A stretch of 57,713 nucleotides of DNA from NCBI GenBank assembly GCA_017428035.1, contig JAFRRR010000105.1, positions 1-57,713 of the forward strand. Reading direction: 5' to 3'. The position numbers and the translations under genes were made by a program. Below the pieces are notes generated by a model. That model saw only the letters and a list, made by a program, of their open reading frames with translations. It was not told the origin of the DNA and made no database searches. Within the stretch, counting starts at the first letter, position 1. Each line of letters opens with the position of its first letter. Positions 8,348-16,763 of this stretch are shown here, piece by piece. This DNA is from Bacteroidales bacterium (GTDB taxonomy: Bacteria; Bacteroidota; Bacteroidia; Bacteroidales; UBA932).

Positions 8348-10108
8348 TTAGTAATTACTTTTAACGCGGGACATTGCATCGTCCAGGGTCGTGAACATTG
8401 CTGTCTCAAAATTGTCCTTGGGGCTGCTTGAATTGCAAAGGATAACCCCGTTTACACCATTGTTGCCCCGGACCCAAAGGGTTTTGGTGCCGGAAAGACT
8501 GCCGGTGTGGTAGGCTGCCCAGTTGGTCATTGTGTAATGCTCGATCCACCAGCCAAAACCATAGCCGGCCTTGCCGCCCGGATTGGTATAATTGGTATAC
8601 ATAGCGTCCAGCCATTCCCGCCCAAGGATGTCAGGTACAACCGATCCGTAGTCGATGGCTGTGAGAATACGGGCCAAATCCACTGCGGAGGCGGTGAGTC
8701 CGCCACAGGCGGCCGATATCTCCATATTGTTGTCGTACGGGTATCCGCCGTCCTGGGAGTAAAAGACGCACTCGTTTGCACGCTTCCCGCTGCGGGGTGT
8801 CCTGGAAACCCATATGTCATCGGCGCCGGCCCTTGCGGCCACTTCCCGCATATAAGTCTCGTAGCTCTTGCCCGTAACTTGCTCAATAATCAAGCCAAGG
8901 ATAGAGAAGCCCATATTGTAATACGAATAGTACGTACCGGGAGTGTAGGCCAGGTTGACGTTCTTGAGAAGATATTCAACTCTTTGCTTGACAGATTTGC
9001 CGTAGAAACGGTAGTCGCCTGTAAAAATGGGGTCGGTTCCGCCGGTACAGTAGTTGGTCCAGCCGCTGCGGTGGGTCAGCAGATCCCTCACACGGATATC
9101 ATCGGCCCACATCACGTGATTCCCGGGGAACAGGCTCGCCAGAGGTCCGCCCGGAGCAAAGACTTTATCATCAAGACTCAGTTTCCCTTCCTGACAGAGA
9201 CTCAAAATGCACGTTGCAGTGATGGTCTTGCTCACACTTGCCAGCCGGAAAAGATGTTCAGGCGTGCAGATAACCGTATTGCCTGCATCAGCTTCGGCCA
9301 GACCATAACCGGCAGTGTAAACTATTTTTTCGCCTTTAGTGACAGCCAGACCCACGGCGGGGATTCTGTATGTTGACATAAAATTATAGACCTTGCAGTC
9401 TATGTAAGGATCCCCCCGGCGGGCAATTACCATATAGTCGGTTGAATGAATGCCGTCTTCTGCCACTACGGTCAAATAATCGCAGGTTGTGAAATCTACC
9501 GGGGTCTTTCCGCTTGTAAGTTCAATATCCCCGGCATACACCTTAGCTTTTTTGCTTATCTCGAAAGACCCTGTCATAGCTGTCATATCGGCCCCTTCGG
9601 GGAAAGTGATCAACAGCAGCCTGAAATTGCGTATTGTCCTGGGAATAACAGAGATTGTCTCTTGAAGCGAAGAATTTGACGAAGGGAAGAACCGCAAGGT
9701 GGTCAGTTCGCACTCCTGCGATTTGGGCCCGGAGGGTTTCCTGGCTGATTGGGAGACGGAGATGACTCTTGAAATATCGCCCGAAGCAATCACAACCTCG
9801 CCGGAGCGTGGCGTTTCGTCGGGATTATCGCTGCAGCTGACGGCCAGTGTCACGATGTTGCCGGAGCCGTCACCTTCTGCAGGAGATATAGCTATCCAGT
9901 TTTCGCCGGTCGTGACTGTCCAATCCCTTGTACTGATGAAATATACCGAACTGCTGCCGGCATCTTCAGAAAAGCTTATATCTGAAGAGCCTACTATGCT
10001 GATGGCCGGATCCGGCACATCCGGCTTGGGGTCCGGAACGGGTTCCGGCTTGCATTGCCAGAGCAGCAGGCAGGCAAAAAGCAGCAGTATATATCGCAGT
10101 TTTTTCAT
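8348..10108 (-). CDS. BACON-domain lipoprotein with serine beta-lactamase/DD-peptidase fold
   Basis: A lipoprotein (KKLRYILLLFACLLLWQC) of 586 residues. A BACON domain lies at about 35-120 (WTVTTGENWIAISP, ending in ISVSQSA), then a linker domain, then a class C beta-lactamase-like serine hydrolase from about 235. Active-site motifs seen: SVSK (SxxK) at ~291 and YYN (YxN) at ~394. The ATG at 10117 would coincide with the -7 promoter box, so the ATG at 10108 was chosen. BACON domains usually mediate binding at the surface; substrate (peptide or ester) is unknown. Confidence 0.85.
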   Translation of the reverse strand: MKKLRYILLLFACLLLWQCKPEPVPDPKPDVPDPAISIVGSSDISFSEDAGSSSVYFISTRDWTVTTGENWIAISPAEGDGSGNIVTLAVSCSDNPDETPRSGEVVIASGDISRVISVSQSARKPSGPKSQECELTTLRFFPSSNSSLQETISVIPRTIRNFRLLLITFPEGADMTAMTGSFEISKKAKVYAGDIELTSGKTPVDFTTCDYLTVVAEDGIHSTDYMVIARRGDPYIDCKVYNFMSTYRIPAVGLAVTKGEKIVYTAGYGLAEADAGNTVICTPEHLFRLASVSKTITATCILSLCQEGKLSLDDKVFAPGGPLASLFPGNHVMWADDIRVRDLLTHRSGWTNYCTGGTDPIFTGDYRFYGKSVKQRVEYLLKNVNLAYTPGTYYSYYNMGFSILGLIIEQVTGKSYETYMREVAARAGADDIWVSRTPRSGKRANECVFYSQDGGYPYDNNMEISAACGGLTASAVDLARILTAIDYGSVVPDILGREWLDAMYTNYTNPGGKAGYGFGWWIEHYTMTNWAAYHTGSLSGTKTLWVRGNNGVNGVILCNSSSPKDNFETAMFTTLDDAMSRVKSNY

Positions 10109-10116
10109 CTGTTCCA

Positions 10117-10124
10117 CAAAATTA
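10117..10124 (-). promoter_or_regulatory. -7 promoter box for the BACON/beta-lactamase-fold gene
   Basis: TAATTTTG on the minus strand. A TTTG lies 15 bp upstream, shorter than the usual spacing. The position of this box argues for translation start at 10108 rather than 10117. Confidence 0.5.
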
Positions 10125-10246
10125 CGATAATCTTTTTAACAAATTCCAGTCCATAGTTTTTTTTGAAATCGGACATTGCGTTTCTGAATACGTAAATATT
10201 TGATATTCTGTCTGTTTTGCGAGCCGAAAAGTGGTTTGGCGCATCG

Positions 10247-10254
10247 TATATTTG
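10247..10254 (+). promoter_or_regulatory. -7 promoter box for comM
   Basis: TATATTTG matches TAnnTTTG and lies 13 nt before the comM ATG. No TTTG at the ideal distance is present (nearest at 10216-10219, 27 bp away). Confidence 0.5.
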
Positions 10255-10267
10255 ACCTAAAAAAACT

Positions 10268-11794
10268 ATGATTTGCAAGACATACGCAGCGGCCTGCATA
10301 GGCCTGAATGTGGTTACAGTTACAGTAGAGACGGACATCTCCGGCGGCGTGGGCCTCTATATAGTTGGAATGCCCGACATCGCCGTCAAGGAGAGCCTGA
10401 TGCGCATCACCACCGCCCTTCGCAGCTACGGATATTCTATTCCGGGCAAGCGCATAGTCATAAACCTGGCTCCGGCCGATATCCGTAAAGAAGGTTCTTC
10501 TTTCGATCTGGCAATAGCCGTGGCCCTGCTCTGCGCTATGGAAGTGATAGACGCCAGCCGCATATCGGACTTCATTGTGATGGGAGAGTTGGCGCTGGAT
10601 GGCAAAATCCGCAACATCTACGGCACACTGCCCATAGCCGACAGTTGCCGGGAGAGGGGCTTCAAGAAGTTCATTTTTCCTCACGATTCTGCAATGGAGG
10701 CGGTGGACCTGGACGGAATCACTATATATGGCGTCCGCACGCTGGCCGACGTGATAGCCATACTGAACGGTTCCCTTGAGTCTGAAGAACTGATAATGAG
10801 GCGCCAGGCAGAGTGTGACTTCCATCCGGCGGCGGCAAACGATTTCTGTCACGTCAAGGGCCAGGAGCAGGCCAAGCGCGGGCTGGAAATAGCCGCGGCG
10901 GGCGGCCACAACCTGATTCTCATAGGCAGCCCCGGCTGCGGCAAGACAATGATGGCCAGCTGCCTGCCCTCTATATTGCCGCCGATGACCAAAGAAGAGT
11001 CGGTGCAGACTTCCAAGATTTATTCTGTGGCGGGCAAGTCCATTGGCCGCTGCGGCCTGCTGCGCGAGAGGCCGTTCCGGTCTCCCCACAACAGTGCCAG
11101 CAAAGTGTCCCTTCTGGGCGGCGGAGTGGCCGCAATGCCCGGCGAGTTGTCATTGGCACACAATGGCGTGTTATACTTAGATGAAATAACCCTGTTCAGC
11201 CGTGCTACCCTGGACTTGCTGCGGCAGCCGCTGGAAGACGGGAAGATAGTGATTTCGAGGGCGCGATACCGCGTGGAATATCCGTGCGAGGTGATGTTTG
11301 TGGCCTCTATGAACCCGTGTCCCTGCGGCTACTACGGAGACGAGAGCGGCAAGTGTCAGTGCTCGCAGCACGATATAAAGAATTATATGGCGCGGGTCTC
11401 CGGACCTATGATGGACCGTATAGATATGCACGTCTATGTTAAAAGGGTGCCGGCAGAAGAGCTGGTGGCAGAGGCCAAGGCCGAACCCAGCAGCGTGATT
11501 GCAGCCAGGGTGGCCAGGGCGCGGCAAATCCAGCAGGAGCGTTTTGCCGGCGAGGGTATCTTTACCAATTCAGCAATGTCGGCGCAGATGCTGTCCCGCT
11601 ATTGCCGCCTTCCCGCTTCGCAGGTAGAGTTTATGAACCGGATCATAGAGAAACTGGGCCTTTCTGCCCGCGCCTACAGCCGAATCTTGAAGCTTTCCCG
11701 AACCATAAGCGATCTCGCCGGCGAAAAGGACATCACCCCGGAAGCCATAGCCGAGGCCATCCAGTACCGCAACCTTGACCGTTTTGAGATGTAA
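10268..11794 (+). CDS. comM: ComM/YifB family Mg-chelatase-like AAA+ ATPase
   Basis: 508 residues, the usual length. The N-terminal ChlI/Lon-like domain (VETDISGGVGLYIVGMPD) is followed by an AAA+ module with Walker A GSPGCGKT at about 220 and Walker B LYLDEI at about 303, then the C-terminal Mg_chelatase domain. In the family ComM is a DNA helicase that promotes branch migration during natural transformation; in Bacteroidetes its role is less clear. CPCGYYGDESGKCQC is the conserved cysteine segment. It is followed by the hicAB pair. Confidence 0.95.
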   Translation: MICKTYAAACIGLNVVTVTVETDISGGVGLYIVGMPDIAVKESLMRITTALRSYGYSIPGKRIVINLAPADIRKEGSSFDLAIAVALLCAMEVIDASRISDFIVMGELALDGKIRNIYGTLPIADSCRERGFKKFIFPHDSAMEAVDLDGITIYGVRTLADVIAILNGSLESEELIMRRQAECDFHPAAANDFCHVKGQEQAKRGLEIAAAGGHNLILIGSPGCGKTMMASCLPSILPPMTKEESVQTSKIYSVAGKSIGRCGLLRERPFRSPHNSASKVSLLGGGVAAMPGELSLAHNGVLYLDEITLFSRATLDLLRQPLEDGKIVISRARYRVEYPCEVMFVASMNPCPCGYYGDESGKCQCSQHDIKNYMARVSGPMMDRIDMHVYVKRVPAEELVAEAKAEPSSVIAARVARARQIQQERFAGEGIFTNSAMSAQMLSRYCRLPASQVEFMNRIIEKLGLSARAYSRILKLSRTISDLAGEKDITPEAIAEAIQYRNLDRFEM

Positions 11795-11800
11795 GAATTA

Positions 11801-11832
11801 TTTGGCAAGTAGTAGGAATTTTAATACGTTTG
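11801..11832 (+). promoter_or_regulatory. Promoter of the hicAB operon
   Basis: TTTG (11801-11804), 20 bp, TACGTTTG (11825-11832): a near-perfect Bacteroidetes promoter. The hicA ATG is at 11835, where the transcript itself should begin, so the hicA message may be leaderless or nearly so. Confidence 0.7.
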
Positions 11833-11834
11833 TA

Positions 11835-12023
11835 ATGAAATATAGTGAGCTGGAACGGAAATTAAGACGGAATGGATGCTATAATACAGGCAAACAGTGC
11901 GGAGGTCATCCTCTATGGTATAGTCCAATAACAGGCAAAACGTTTCGAATGAGCAATCACGCTAGTTTTGAAGTAAACCCCACAACGCTTCATTCAATAC
12001 TTAAAGACGCTGGAGTAAGATGA
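11835..12023 (+). CDS. hicA: HicA family mRNA interferase toxin
   Basis: 62 residues, the size of HicA toxins, which adopt a dsRNA-binding-like fold and cleave mRNA. The start MKYSELERKLRRNGC matches the family, and the catalytic-His motif appears as CGGHPLWYSP. The C-terminal NPTTLHSILKDAGV fits the HicA consensus. The ATG at 11835 was preferred to upstream starts because those lack similarity and overlap the promoter. Its stop overlaps the hicB start by 4 nt (ATGA), the usual toxin-first arrangement. Confidence 0.88.
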   Translation: MKYSELERKLRRNGCYNTGKQCGGHPLWYSPITGKTFRMSNHASFEVNPTTLHSILKDAGVR

Positions 12024-12421
12024 AAAAGATAAAAGTGTTTATAGAAAAAGGTAAGGATGAGTATTCTGCCTATATGGAAGATAACGACTTGGATTACGGA
12101 TTGATAGGAGAGGGGCAGACAGTAGAAGAGACAATGCGTGACTTTGACTTGTCATATGAAGGGATGCGCGAGTATTACCAAGAAATAGGCAAGCCGTTCG
12201 AAGAAATCGAATACGAATTCTTCTATGACACAGCCAGTTTCCTCGCGGCATATGGCAAGACATTCAGCCTTGCAGGTTTGGAGATAATAACAGGCGTCAA
12301 CCAGACTCAACTCGGACACTACCTTCACGGCCGCCGCAAGCCCACACGCAAAACCATCAATAAAATCCAACAAGGCGTAGAGCGTTTTGCCAGAGAGCTC
12401 ACCGCCGTCCGTTTTGCATAA
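12020..12421 (+). CDS. hicB: HicB family antitoxin with C-terminal XRE-type HTH
   Basis: 133 residues. The N-terminal half is the degenerate RNase-H-like HicB fold (KVFIEKGKDEYSAYMED). The C-terminal part (about 75-130) is a helix-turn-helix (GLEIITGVNQTQLGHYLHGRRKPTRKT) of the Cro/XRE kind; only short parts are quoted here. The protein should bind HicA and repress the operon promoter at 11801-11832. It is translationally coupled to hicA. Its stop abuts the stop of the convergent GH127 gene. Confidence 0.88.
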   Translation: MKKIKVFIEKGKDEYSAYMEDNDLDYGLIGEGQTVEETMRDFDLSYEGMREYYQEIGKPFEEIEYEFFYDTASFLAAYGKTFSLAGLEIITGVNQTQLGHYLHGRRKPTRKTINKIQQGVERFARELTAVRFA

Positions 12422-14269
12422 TTATTCTCCGGCAAGGGGAATCCAGACGCGCATTCTGCCAGCCTCGCGGTTGTCCCAGGCGTAGTAGGGGATGAGTTTC
12501 ATCTCGCGGTCACCCACGGCGGTGGTGAGGGTTGTGACACCGCGCAGCAGGTCGGGTTCCCACACTACATCAAAGGTGGCGTCTTCTTCAATGCGGAGTT
12601 CGGCAAAATCGGGGTTGTCAACCTCTTCGATACAGTATACCAGCGGGCCGCGCTGCACTGCACGGTAGCCTTCGTCTTCTTTCACGCGGGGGTCGGCGGC
12701 AACAATTTCGGCCGACATATCCATATCAATGACGATTTTGTCGCCATCGCTCCACTTGCGCTGCAGCACGGCATAACCCTTCTCGAGAGGTGCCTCCACG
12801 GCCTCGCCGTTCACGGCCAGGGTATAGCTCTTGCACCAGCCGGGGATTCTGAGCCGCAAAGCCGATTTGAATGGCCGTTTGCAGCCGACAGTCAGGGCCA
12901 CGGCCCCATCCCAGGGATAATCGGTTTCCTGAGTCAGCGTAACCTTGCGGCCGCCAAGCTTGACCGCGGCAGAGTTGCCGATATACAGATTCACATAGAT
13001 GCCGTCCTTTGCCACGCCGTAGATATAATTGCCTATTGAAGGCAGGAATCGGCATATCTGGCTGGGGCAGCAGGCGCATCCGTACCACGCCTGGCGGTGA
13101 TGGGTGCCAAGGGATTCCAGGGGATTGACATAGAAGAAACGGTCTCCCTCCAGCGAAATGCCCGCCAGGGCGCCGTTGTACAGCGACCTCTCCAGCACGT
13201 CTACATACTTGGAATCGCCGGTGAACTGGTTCATACGCCAGTTCCAGAGCACCATACCCACCGATGCACAGGTCTCGCAGTAGGCGCTCATATTGGGAAG
13301 GCTGTAATCGACGGTGAAACCCTCGTTTTTGCTGCTCTGGCCGATGCCGCCCGTTACATACATATTGCGAAATACAACGTCCTCCCAAAGACTGTCCAGG
13401 GCGGTCATATAGCCCTGGTCGCCCGTGTAGGCGGCCACATCGGCCATACCGCAGTAGAGATACATGGCCCGCACCGCGTGACCGGCGATGCTGGTCATCT
13501 CACGCACCGGCTTGTCATCCTGATAGTAAGATTCCTGTCTCCATTTGACCCAGGTGCCGAAGCCATGGCCACGCTCGTTAATCAGCCACTCGGCAAAATC
13601 GAGGTATTTCTTTTCTCCGGTGACCTCGTAGAGCTTGACCAGCGCCAGCTCTATCTCCTCGTGGCCGGGAACCCAGTCGCGCCCCTCGGGGCCGAACACG
13701 GTCATCATATGGTCCGCCATTTTTATGGCCACATCCAGCAGTTTGCGCTTGCCGGTGACGTTGTAATATGCCACCGCCGCCTCTGTCATATGGCCGGCGC
13801 AGTACATCTCGTGCATACCCATATCGCTCCAGCGGTTTTCCAGGCCGGTAAGGGTGTAGTAGGTGTTGAGGTAGCCGTCTCTCTGCTGCGCCGCCGCAAA
13901 CTTGTCTATCCACTCGTCGCACTTTGCCTCCAACTCGGGGTCAGGGTTGTTCTGCAGCGAATAGGCCATCCCCTCCAGCGCCTTGTACACGTCGGAATCG
14001 TCAAAGTAGATGCCCGAGTGCTCTCCCTCTCCTTTGGCTGCGTTTTCAAAATTGCGGATGCGTCCCGTCTGATTCTCAATCTGGTCTATGCACACCTTAA
14101 GGGTGACATCCTTGTGACTCTGCAGCCTGGGGCTCCAGAAGCCGTCGTTGATGGTCACGTCAGAGAATTTGACGGGGGTTATCGGTTTGTGGTTGCTGTT
14201 TTTGCTGCCGCAGGCAGTCAGCAGGATTGCCGCAATGGCAACTGTAAGTAAGGGGACAAAGCGTTTCAT
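12422..14269 (-). CDS. GH127 (DUF1680) beta-L-arabinofuranosidase-type lipoprotein
   Basis: A lipoprotein (MKRFVPLLTVAIAAILLTAC) of about 615 residues. GH127 enzymes release L-arabinofuranose with a zinc-bound cysteine nucleophile. Signatures seen: AYCETCASVG at about 333 (acidic residue and first Cys) and CCPSQICRF at about 398 (paired Cys), with an (alpha/alpha)6 barrel followed by beta-sandwich segments. The in-frame ATG at 14323 would add a non-signal sequence inside the transporter gene, so 14269 was chosen. It starts 4 nt after the stop of the transporter gene, suggesting one operon. Confidence 0.9.
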   Translation of the reverse strand: MKRFVPLLTVAIAAILLTACGSKNSNHKPITPVKFSDVTINDGFWSPRLQSHKDVTLKVCIDQIENQTGRIRNFENAAKGEGEHSGIYFDDSDVYKALEGMAYSLQNNPDPELEAKCDEWIDKFAAAQQRDGYLNTYYTLTGLENRWSDMGMHEMYCAGHMTEAAVAYYNVTGKRKLLDVAIKMADHMMTVFGPEGRDWVPGHEEIELALVKLYEVTGEKKYLDFAEWLINERGHGFGTWVKWRQESYYQDDKPVREMTSIAGHAVRAMYLYCGMADVAAYTGDQGYMTALDSLWEDVVFRNMYVTGGIGQSSKNEGFTVDYSLPNMSAYCETCASVGMVLWNWRMNQFTGDSKYVDVLERSLYNGALAGISLEGDRFFYVNPLESLGTHHRQAWYGCACCPSQICRFLPSIGNYIYGVAKDGIYVNLYIGNSAAVKLGGRKVTLTQETDYPWDGAVALTVGCKRPFKSALRLRIPGWCKSYTLAVNGEAVEAPLEKGYAVLQRKWSDGDKIVIDMDMSAEIVAADPRVKEDEGYRAVQRGPLVYCIEEVDNPDFAELRIEEDATFDVVWEPDLLRGVTTLTTAVGDREMKLIPYYAWDNREAGRMRVWIPLAGE

Positions 14270-14273
14270 ACCG

Positions 14274-15287
14274 CTACATACCAGCCTTGACCACGCAGGC
14301 CAGACCTGCGATGAACAGGACAAACATAAGGGCCAGCAGCCAATATACCTTCTTGGGTGCGCCCTTGAACTCCTTCCAGATGAATACGCCCCAGATAGCG
14401 GCTACCATAGGTGCGCCCTGGCCCAGTGCATAGGAAACGGCTGCGCCTGCGGTGCCTGCGCAAATATAGTTGAGTGCAGTACCAAGAGCCCAGATGCAAC
14501 CGCCAAGCACGCCCACCAGATGGGTCTTGAAGTTGCCGGCGAAATACTGCTTATAGGTGACAGGCTCGCCCACGAAGGGTTTCTTCATCACTATGGTGTT
14601 CACAATAAAGTTGCTCAGGAACACGCCCAGGGCAAAGATCACCATTGCGGTGTAAGGAGTCATCTTGCCGGCAGCGGGAGCTGCAAAATTGTCCAGATCC
14701 ACGCCGTTGTATACCAGTGCAGAGAAGAAGGACATAATGATACCGGCCAGCAGCGCCAGGATAATGCCCTTGCGGTTGGTGGCACGGTCGCGCTCTTCTG
14801 TGGAAATCTTACCGGACGCGATGCCGTTGCAGATGATTGCCAGCACAACCAGCGCAACACCAATCCAAAGCAGGGTGGTGTTCTGGCCGGCGGTGGGGTG
14901 GAGCAGAAGGTTGTTGAGCACGCCCATAACCAGCGCGATGCCCACGCCAAGCGGGAAGGCAACCGCCATACCTGCAAGTGAAACCGATGCGGAAAGCAGG
15001 ATGTTGGACACGTTGAAAACGACTGCGCCCAGCACAACCCAGCCGATGCTGGTCCAGCTTACCTGGGCGAGGTCCTGAAGGAACGGGCGGCCCTGGCTTC
15101 CGATGCTGCCGGCGGTGAATGCCAGAATCAGCGAGAAGATGACCATACCTATCACATAGTCCCAATAGAAAAGTTCATAGCGCCAGCTCTTTGCGGCCAG
15201 CTTCTGAGTGTTGCCCCAGGAGCCCCAGCAGAGCATTGTGACAAAGCAGAAAATGACTGCAAGTGTGTAACTTCCAACGATGTACAT
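14274..15287 (-). CDS. GRP/RhaT-like sugar permease (DMT superfamily)
   Basis: 337 residues with about ten hydrophobic helices spread along the whole length. It resembles the bacterial glucose/ribose/rhamnose permeases related to RhaT and GlcU (start YIVGSYTLAVIFCFVTMLCWGSWGN; ten-helix pattern), often annotated as multidrug DMT transporter. Situated in the inner membrane. Tight linkage with the GH127 enzyme suggests import of the released sugar, possibly L-arabinose; that is inference. Confidence 0.75.
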   Translation of the reverse strand: MYIVGSYTLAVIFCFVTMLCWGSWGNTQKLAAKSWRYELFYWDYVIGMVIFSLILAFTAGSIGSQGRPFLQDLAQVSWTSIGWVVLGAVVFNVSNILLSASVSLAGMAVAFPLGVGIALVMGVLNNLLLHPTAGQNTTLLWIGVALVVLAIICNGIASGKISTEERDRATNRKGIILALLAGIIMSFFSALVYNGVDLDNFAAPAAGKMTPYTAMVIFALGVFLSNFIVNTIVMKKPFVGEPVTYKQYFAGNFKTHLVGVLGGCIWALGTALNYICAGTAGAAVSYALGQGAPMVAAIWGVFIWKEFKGAPKKVYWLLALMFVLFIAGLACVVKAGM

Positions 15288-15307
15288 AGTATAAGGGTTT
15301 TTAATTG

Positions 15308-16624
15308 TTAATTGTATTGCTTGAAAGAATAATAATTACAACTCCAATCATATACTGGTCGAATAGCGATATGCTTGCCGTCTAGATTAACATCTTCATA
15401 GGCGTGGTCTGTAAGCAATAGCAAATCATTGCAACCTGTAATCCGCGATGCCAACATCAGCCCGTTTATCTCGCGCTTTCGTGTCTTGTCGTCAGAAATG
15501 TCATATGACACCTGTATGGCCTGCAGGACCTTGTTGTTTTTGCACAATACAAAGTCACATTCCCCATAACGCTCATTCAAATAATACACATCCAAGCCTT
15601 CCATTTTGCACCGCCGCATCAGTTCTACAAGCACAAGTGTTTCCAGTCGGTGCCCAAGGTTGTCACCTGCAAATGCGTTCGGCCTTTCGCTCATTAGAGC
15701 AACATCCACGGTATAAATCTTCTCTTGCACGGCCCTAACCCTGCTTTTCTGCGAATACTTGGGTACCCCTATCAGCAGATAAGCCTGCTTTAAGTAATCT
15801 ACATAGTTTTTTACAGTATGTTCCGACTTGAAGTGAAACAATTCGGCCAGGTCCTTCATTACCACTATAGCAGGTGCCACATTCATTAAGTGATGAGCCA
15901 AATTCTCAAATGCGGCCTTATATGATATATTGTATCGCTGCTCTATGTCTCGTTTCAGAATATTGTCTACCAGCCCGCTCACATAAACCCTATCATCATC
16001 CAGCGTAATCAGTTCAGGAAAGCCGCCTTGCTTCAGAAACTCATCGAATGCAGACCTACGGAAAGCCTCCGCTTTTGTCGTCTTTTGCACCATATCCACA
16101 TTCTTCATCATGCAAAACTCTGCAAACGAGAACGGGTACAGCCCAATTTCCTTGCTCCTGCCGGTCAAGTGCGTGGCCAGTTCGCCGCTTAAAAGCTTTG
16201 CGTTTGACCCCGTAATTACCACTTTCATTTTGTTTCGCAGCATACGGTTCACGAACAGGTGCCAACCCTCTACGTTTTGAATTTCGTCAAGAAACAGGCA
16301 CTCAAAGTCACCGTAAATCTTATACAACACTTCCAGCACATCGTTTAATTGCTCCGCCTGCATACCTGCAAACCGTTCATCGTCAAAATCGGCATAAGCA
16401 TACTTCAGCCCCGCTTCATTTAAAACCTGATAGCATAGCGTTGACTTCCCGCTCCGTCGCACACCTATCACACACTGCGCCTGGTTGCTCTTCAGGTCTA
16501 CCAGTATTTCCTCCCTCCGGCGGCATAAAAACTCGTTTTTTCTGGCCTCCAGTTCTTCCTGTTGCTCCGAGAGAGCAAACTCCAATACCCTCTTATCTAT
16601 CACTTTTGGTGCTTTCTTCTTCAT
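15308..16624 (-). CDS. AAA ATPase with DUF4143 domain
   Basis: 438 residues. Walker A GVRRSGKST at about 53-61, Walker B CLFLDEIQN at about 110, sensor ITGSNAKLLSGE, and a C-terminal DUF4143/PD-(D/E)XK-like region (ECDFVLCKNNKVLQAIQV). These ATPases are very common in Bacteroidales and archaea, occur in many copies and have no firmly known function. The upstream region holds an inverted repeat around a -7 box and three 10-bp repeats at 32-bp intervals. Confidence 0.85.
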   Translation of the reverse strand: MKKKAPKVIDKRVLEFALSEQQEELEARKNEFLCRRREEILVDLKSNQAQCVIGVRRSGKSTLCYQVLNEAGLKYAYADFDDERFAGMQAEQLNDVLEVLYKIYGDFECLFLDEIQNVEGWHLFVNRMLRNKMKVVITGSNAKLLSGELATHLTGRSKEIGLYPFSFAEFCMMKNVDMVQKTTKAEAFRRSAFDEFLKQGGFPELITLDDDRVYVSGLVDNILKRDIEQRYNISYKAAFENLAHHLMNVAPAIVVMKDLAELFHFKSEHTVKNYVDYLKQAYLLIGVPKYSQKSRVRAVQEKIYTVDVALMSERPNAFAGDNLGHRLETLVLVELMRRCKMEGLDVYYLNERYGECDFVLCKNNKVLQAIQVSYDISDDKTRKREINGLMLASRITGCNDLLLLTDHAYEDVNLDGKHIAIRPVYDWSCNYYSFKQYN

Positions 16625-16636
16625 ATAGCCATATTA

Positions 16637-16670
16637 TTTAAAGCATCAAATATACGGAAAATGCTTTAAA
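16637..16670 (-). promoter_or_regulatory. Promoter -7 box inside a 10-bp inverted repeat, upstream of the DUF4143 ATPase
   Basis: TTTAAAGCAT (16637-16646) and ATGCTTTAAA (16661-16670) are perfect inverted arms. Between them on the minus strand is TATATTTG (16654-16647), the -7 box. A dimeric regulator bound here would cover the start of transcription. Confidence 0.6.
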
Positions 16671-16672
16671 AC

Positions 16673-16746
16673 GCGCTATTTTGCCAATCGCCGTGTAGTC
16701 AAGTGCATTATTTTACCATTTTTCGTTAATTGAAGTGCACTATTTT
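16673..16746. repeat. Three 10-bp repeats phased at exactly 32 bp
   Basis: GCGCTATTTT (16673), GCATTATTTT (16705) and GCACTATTTT (16737) start 32 bp apart, about three DNA turns. The last two share the longer AAGTGCAYTATTTT. They lie upstream of the ATPase promoter. Confidence 0.6.
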
Positions 16747-16763
16747 GCGCTTGCTGTAGCCGT

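Noticed and set aside
10136-11089. Long minus-strand ORF (317 codons) opposite comM
   Set aside because: Its sequence has no domain and is the shadow of the strongly conserved comM frame; composition is that of an antisense reading.
13097-14251. Plus-strand ORF of 384 codons opposite GH127
   Set aside because: GH127 motifs on the minus strand are clear; the plus ORF has no recognisable features.
16673-16746. CRISPR array
   Set aside because: Only three 10-bp repeats with diverging bases, unit length 32, and no cas genes; better explained as binding sites.
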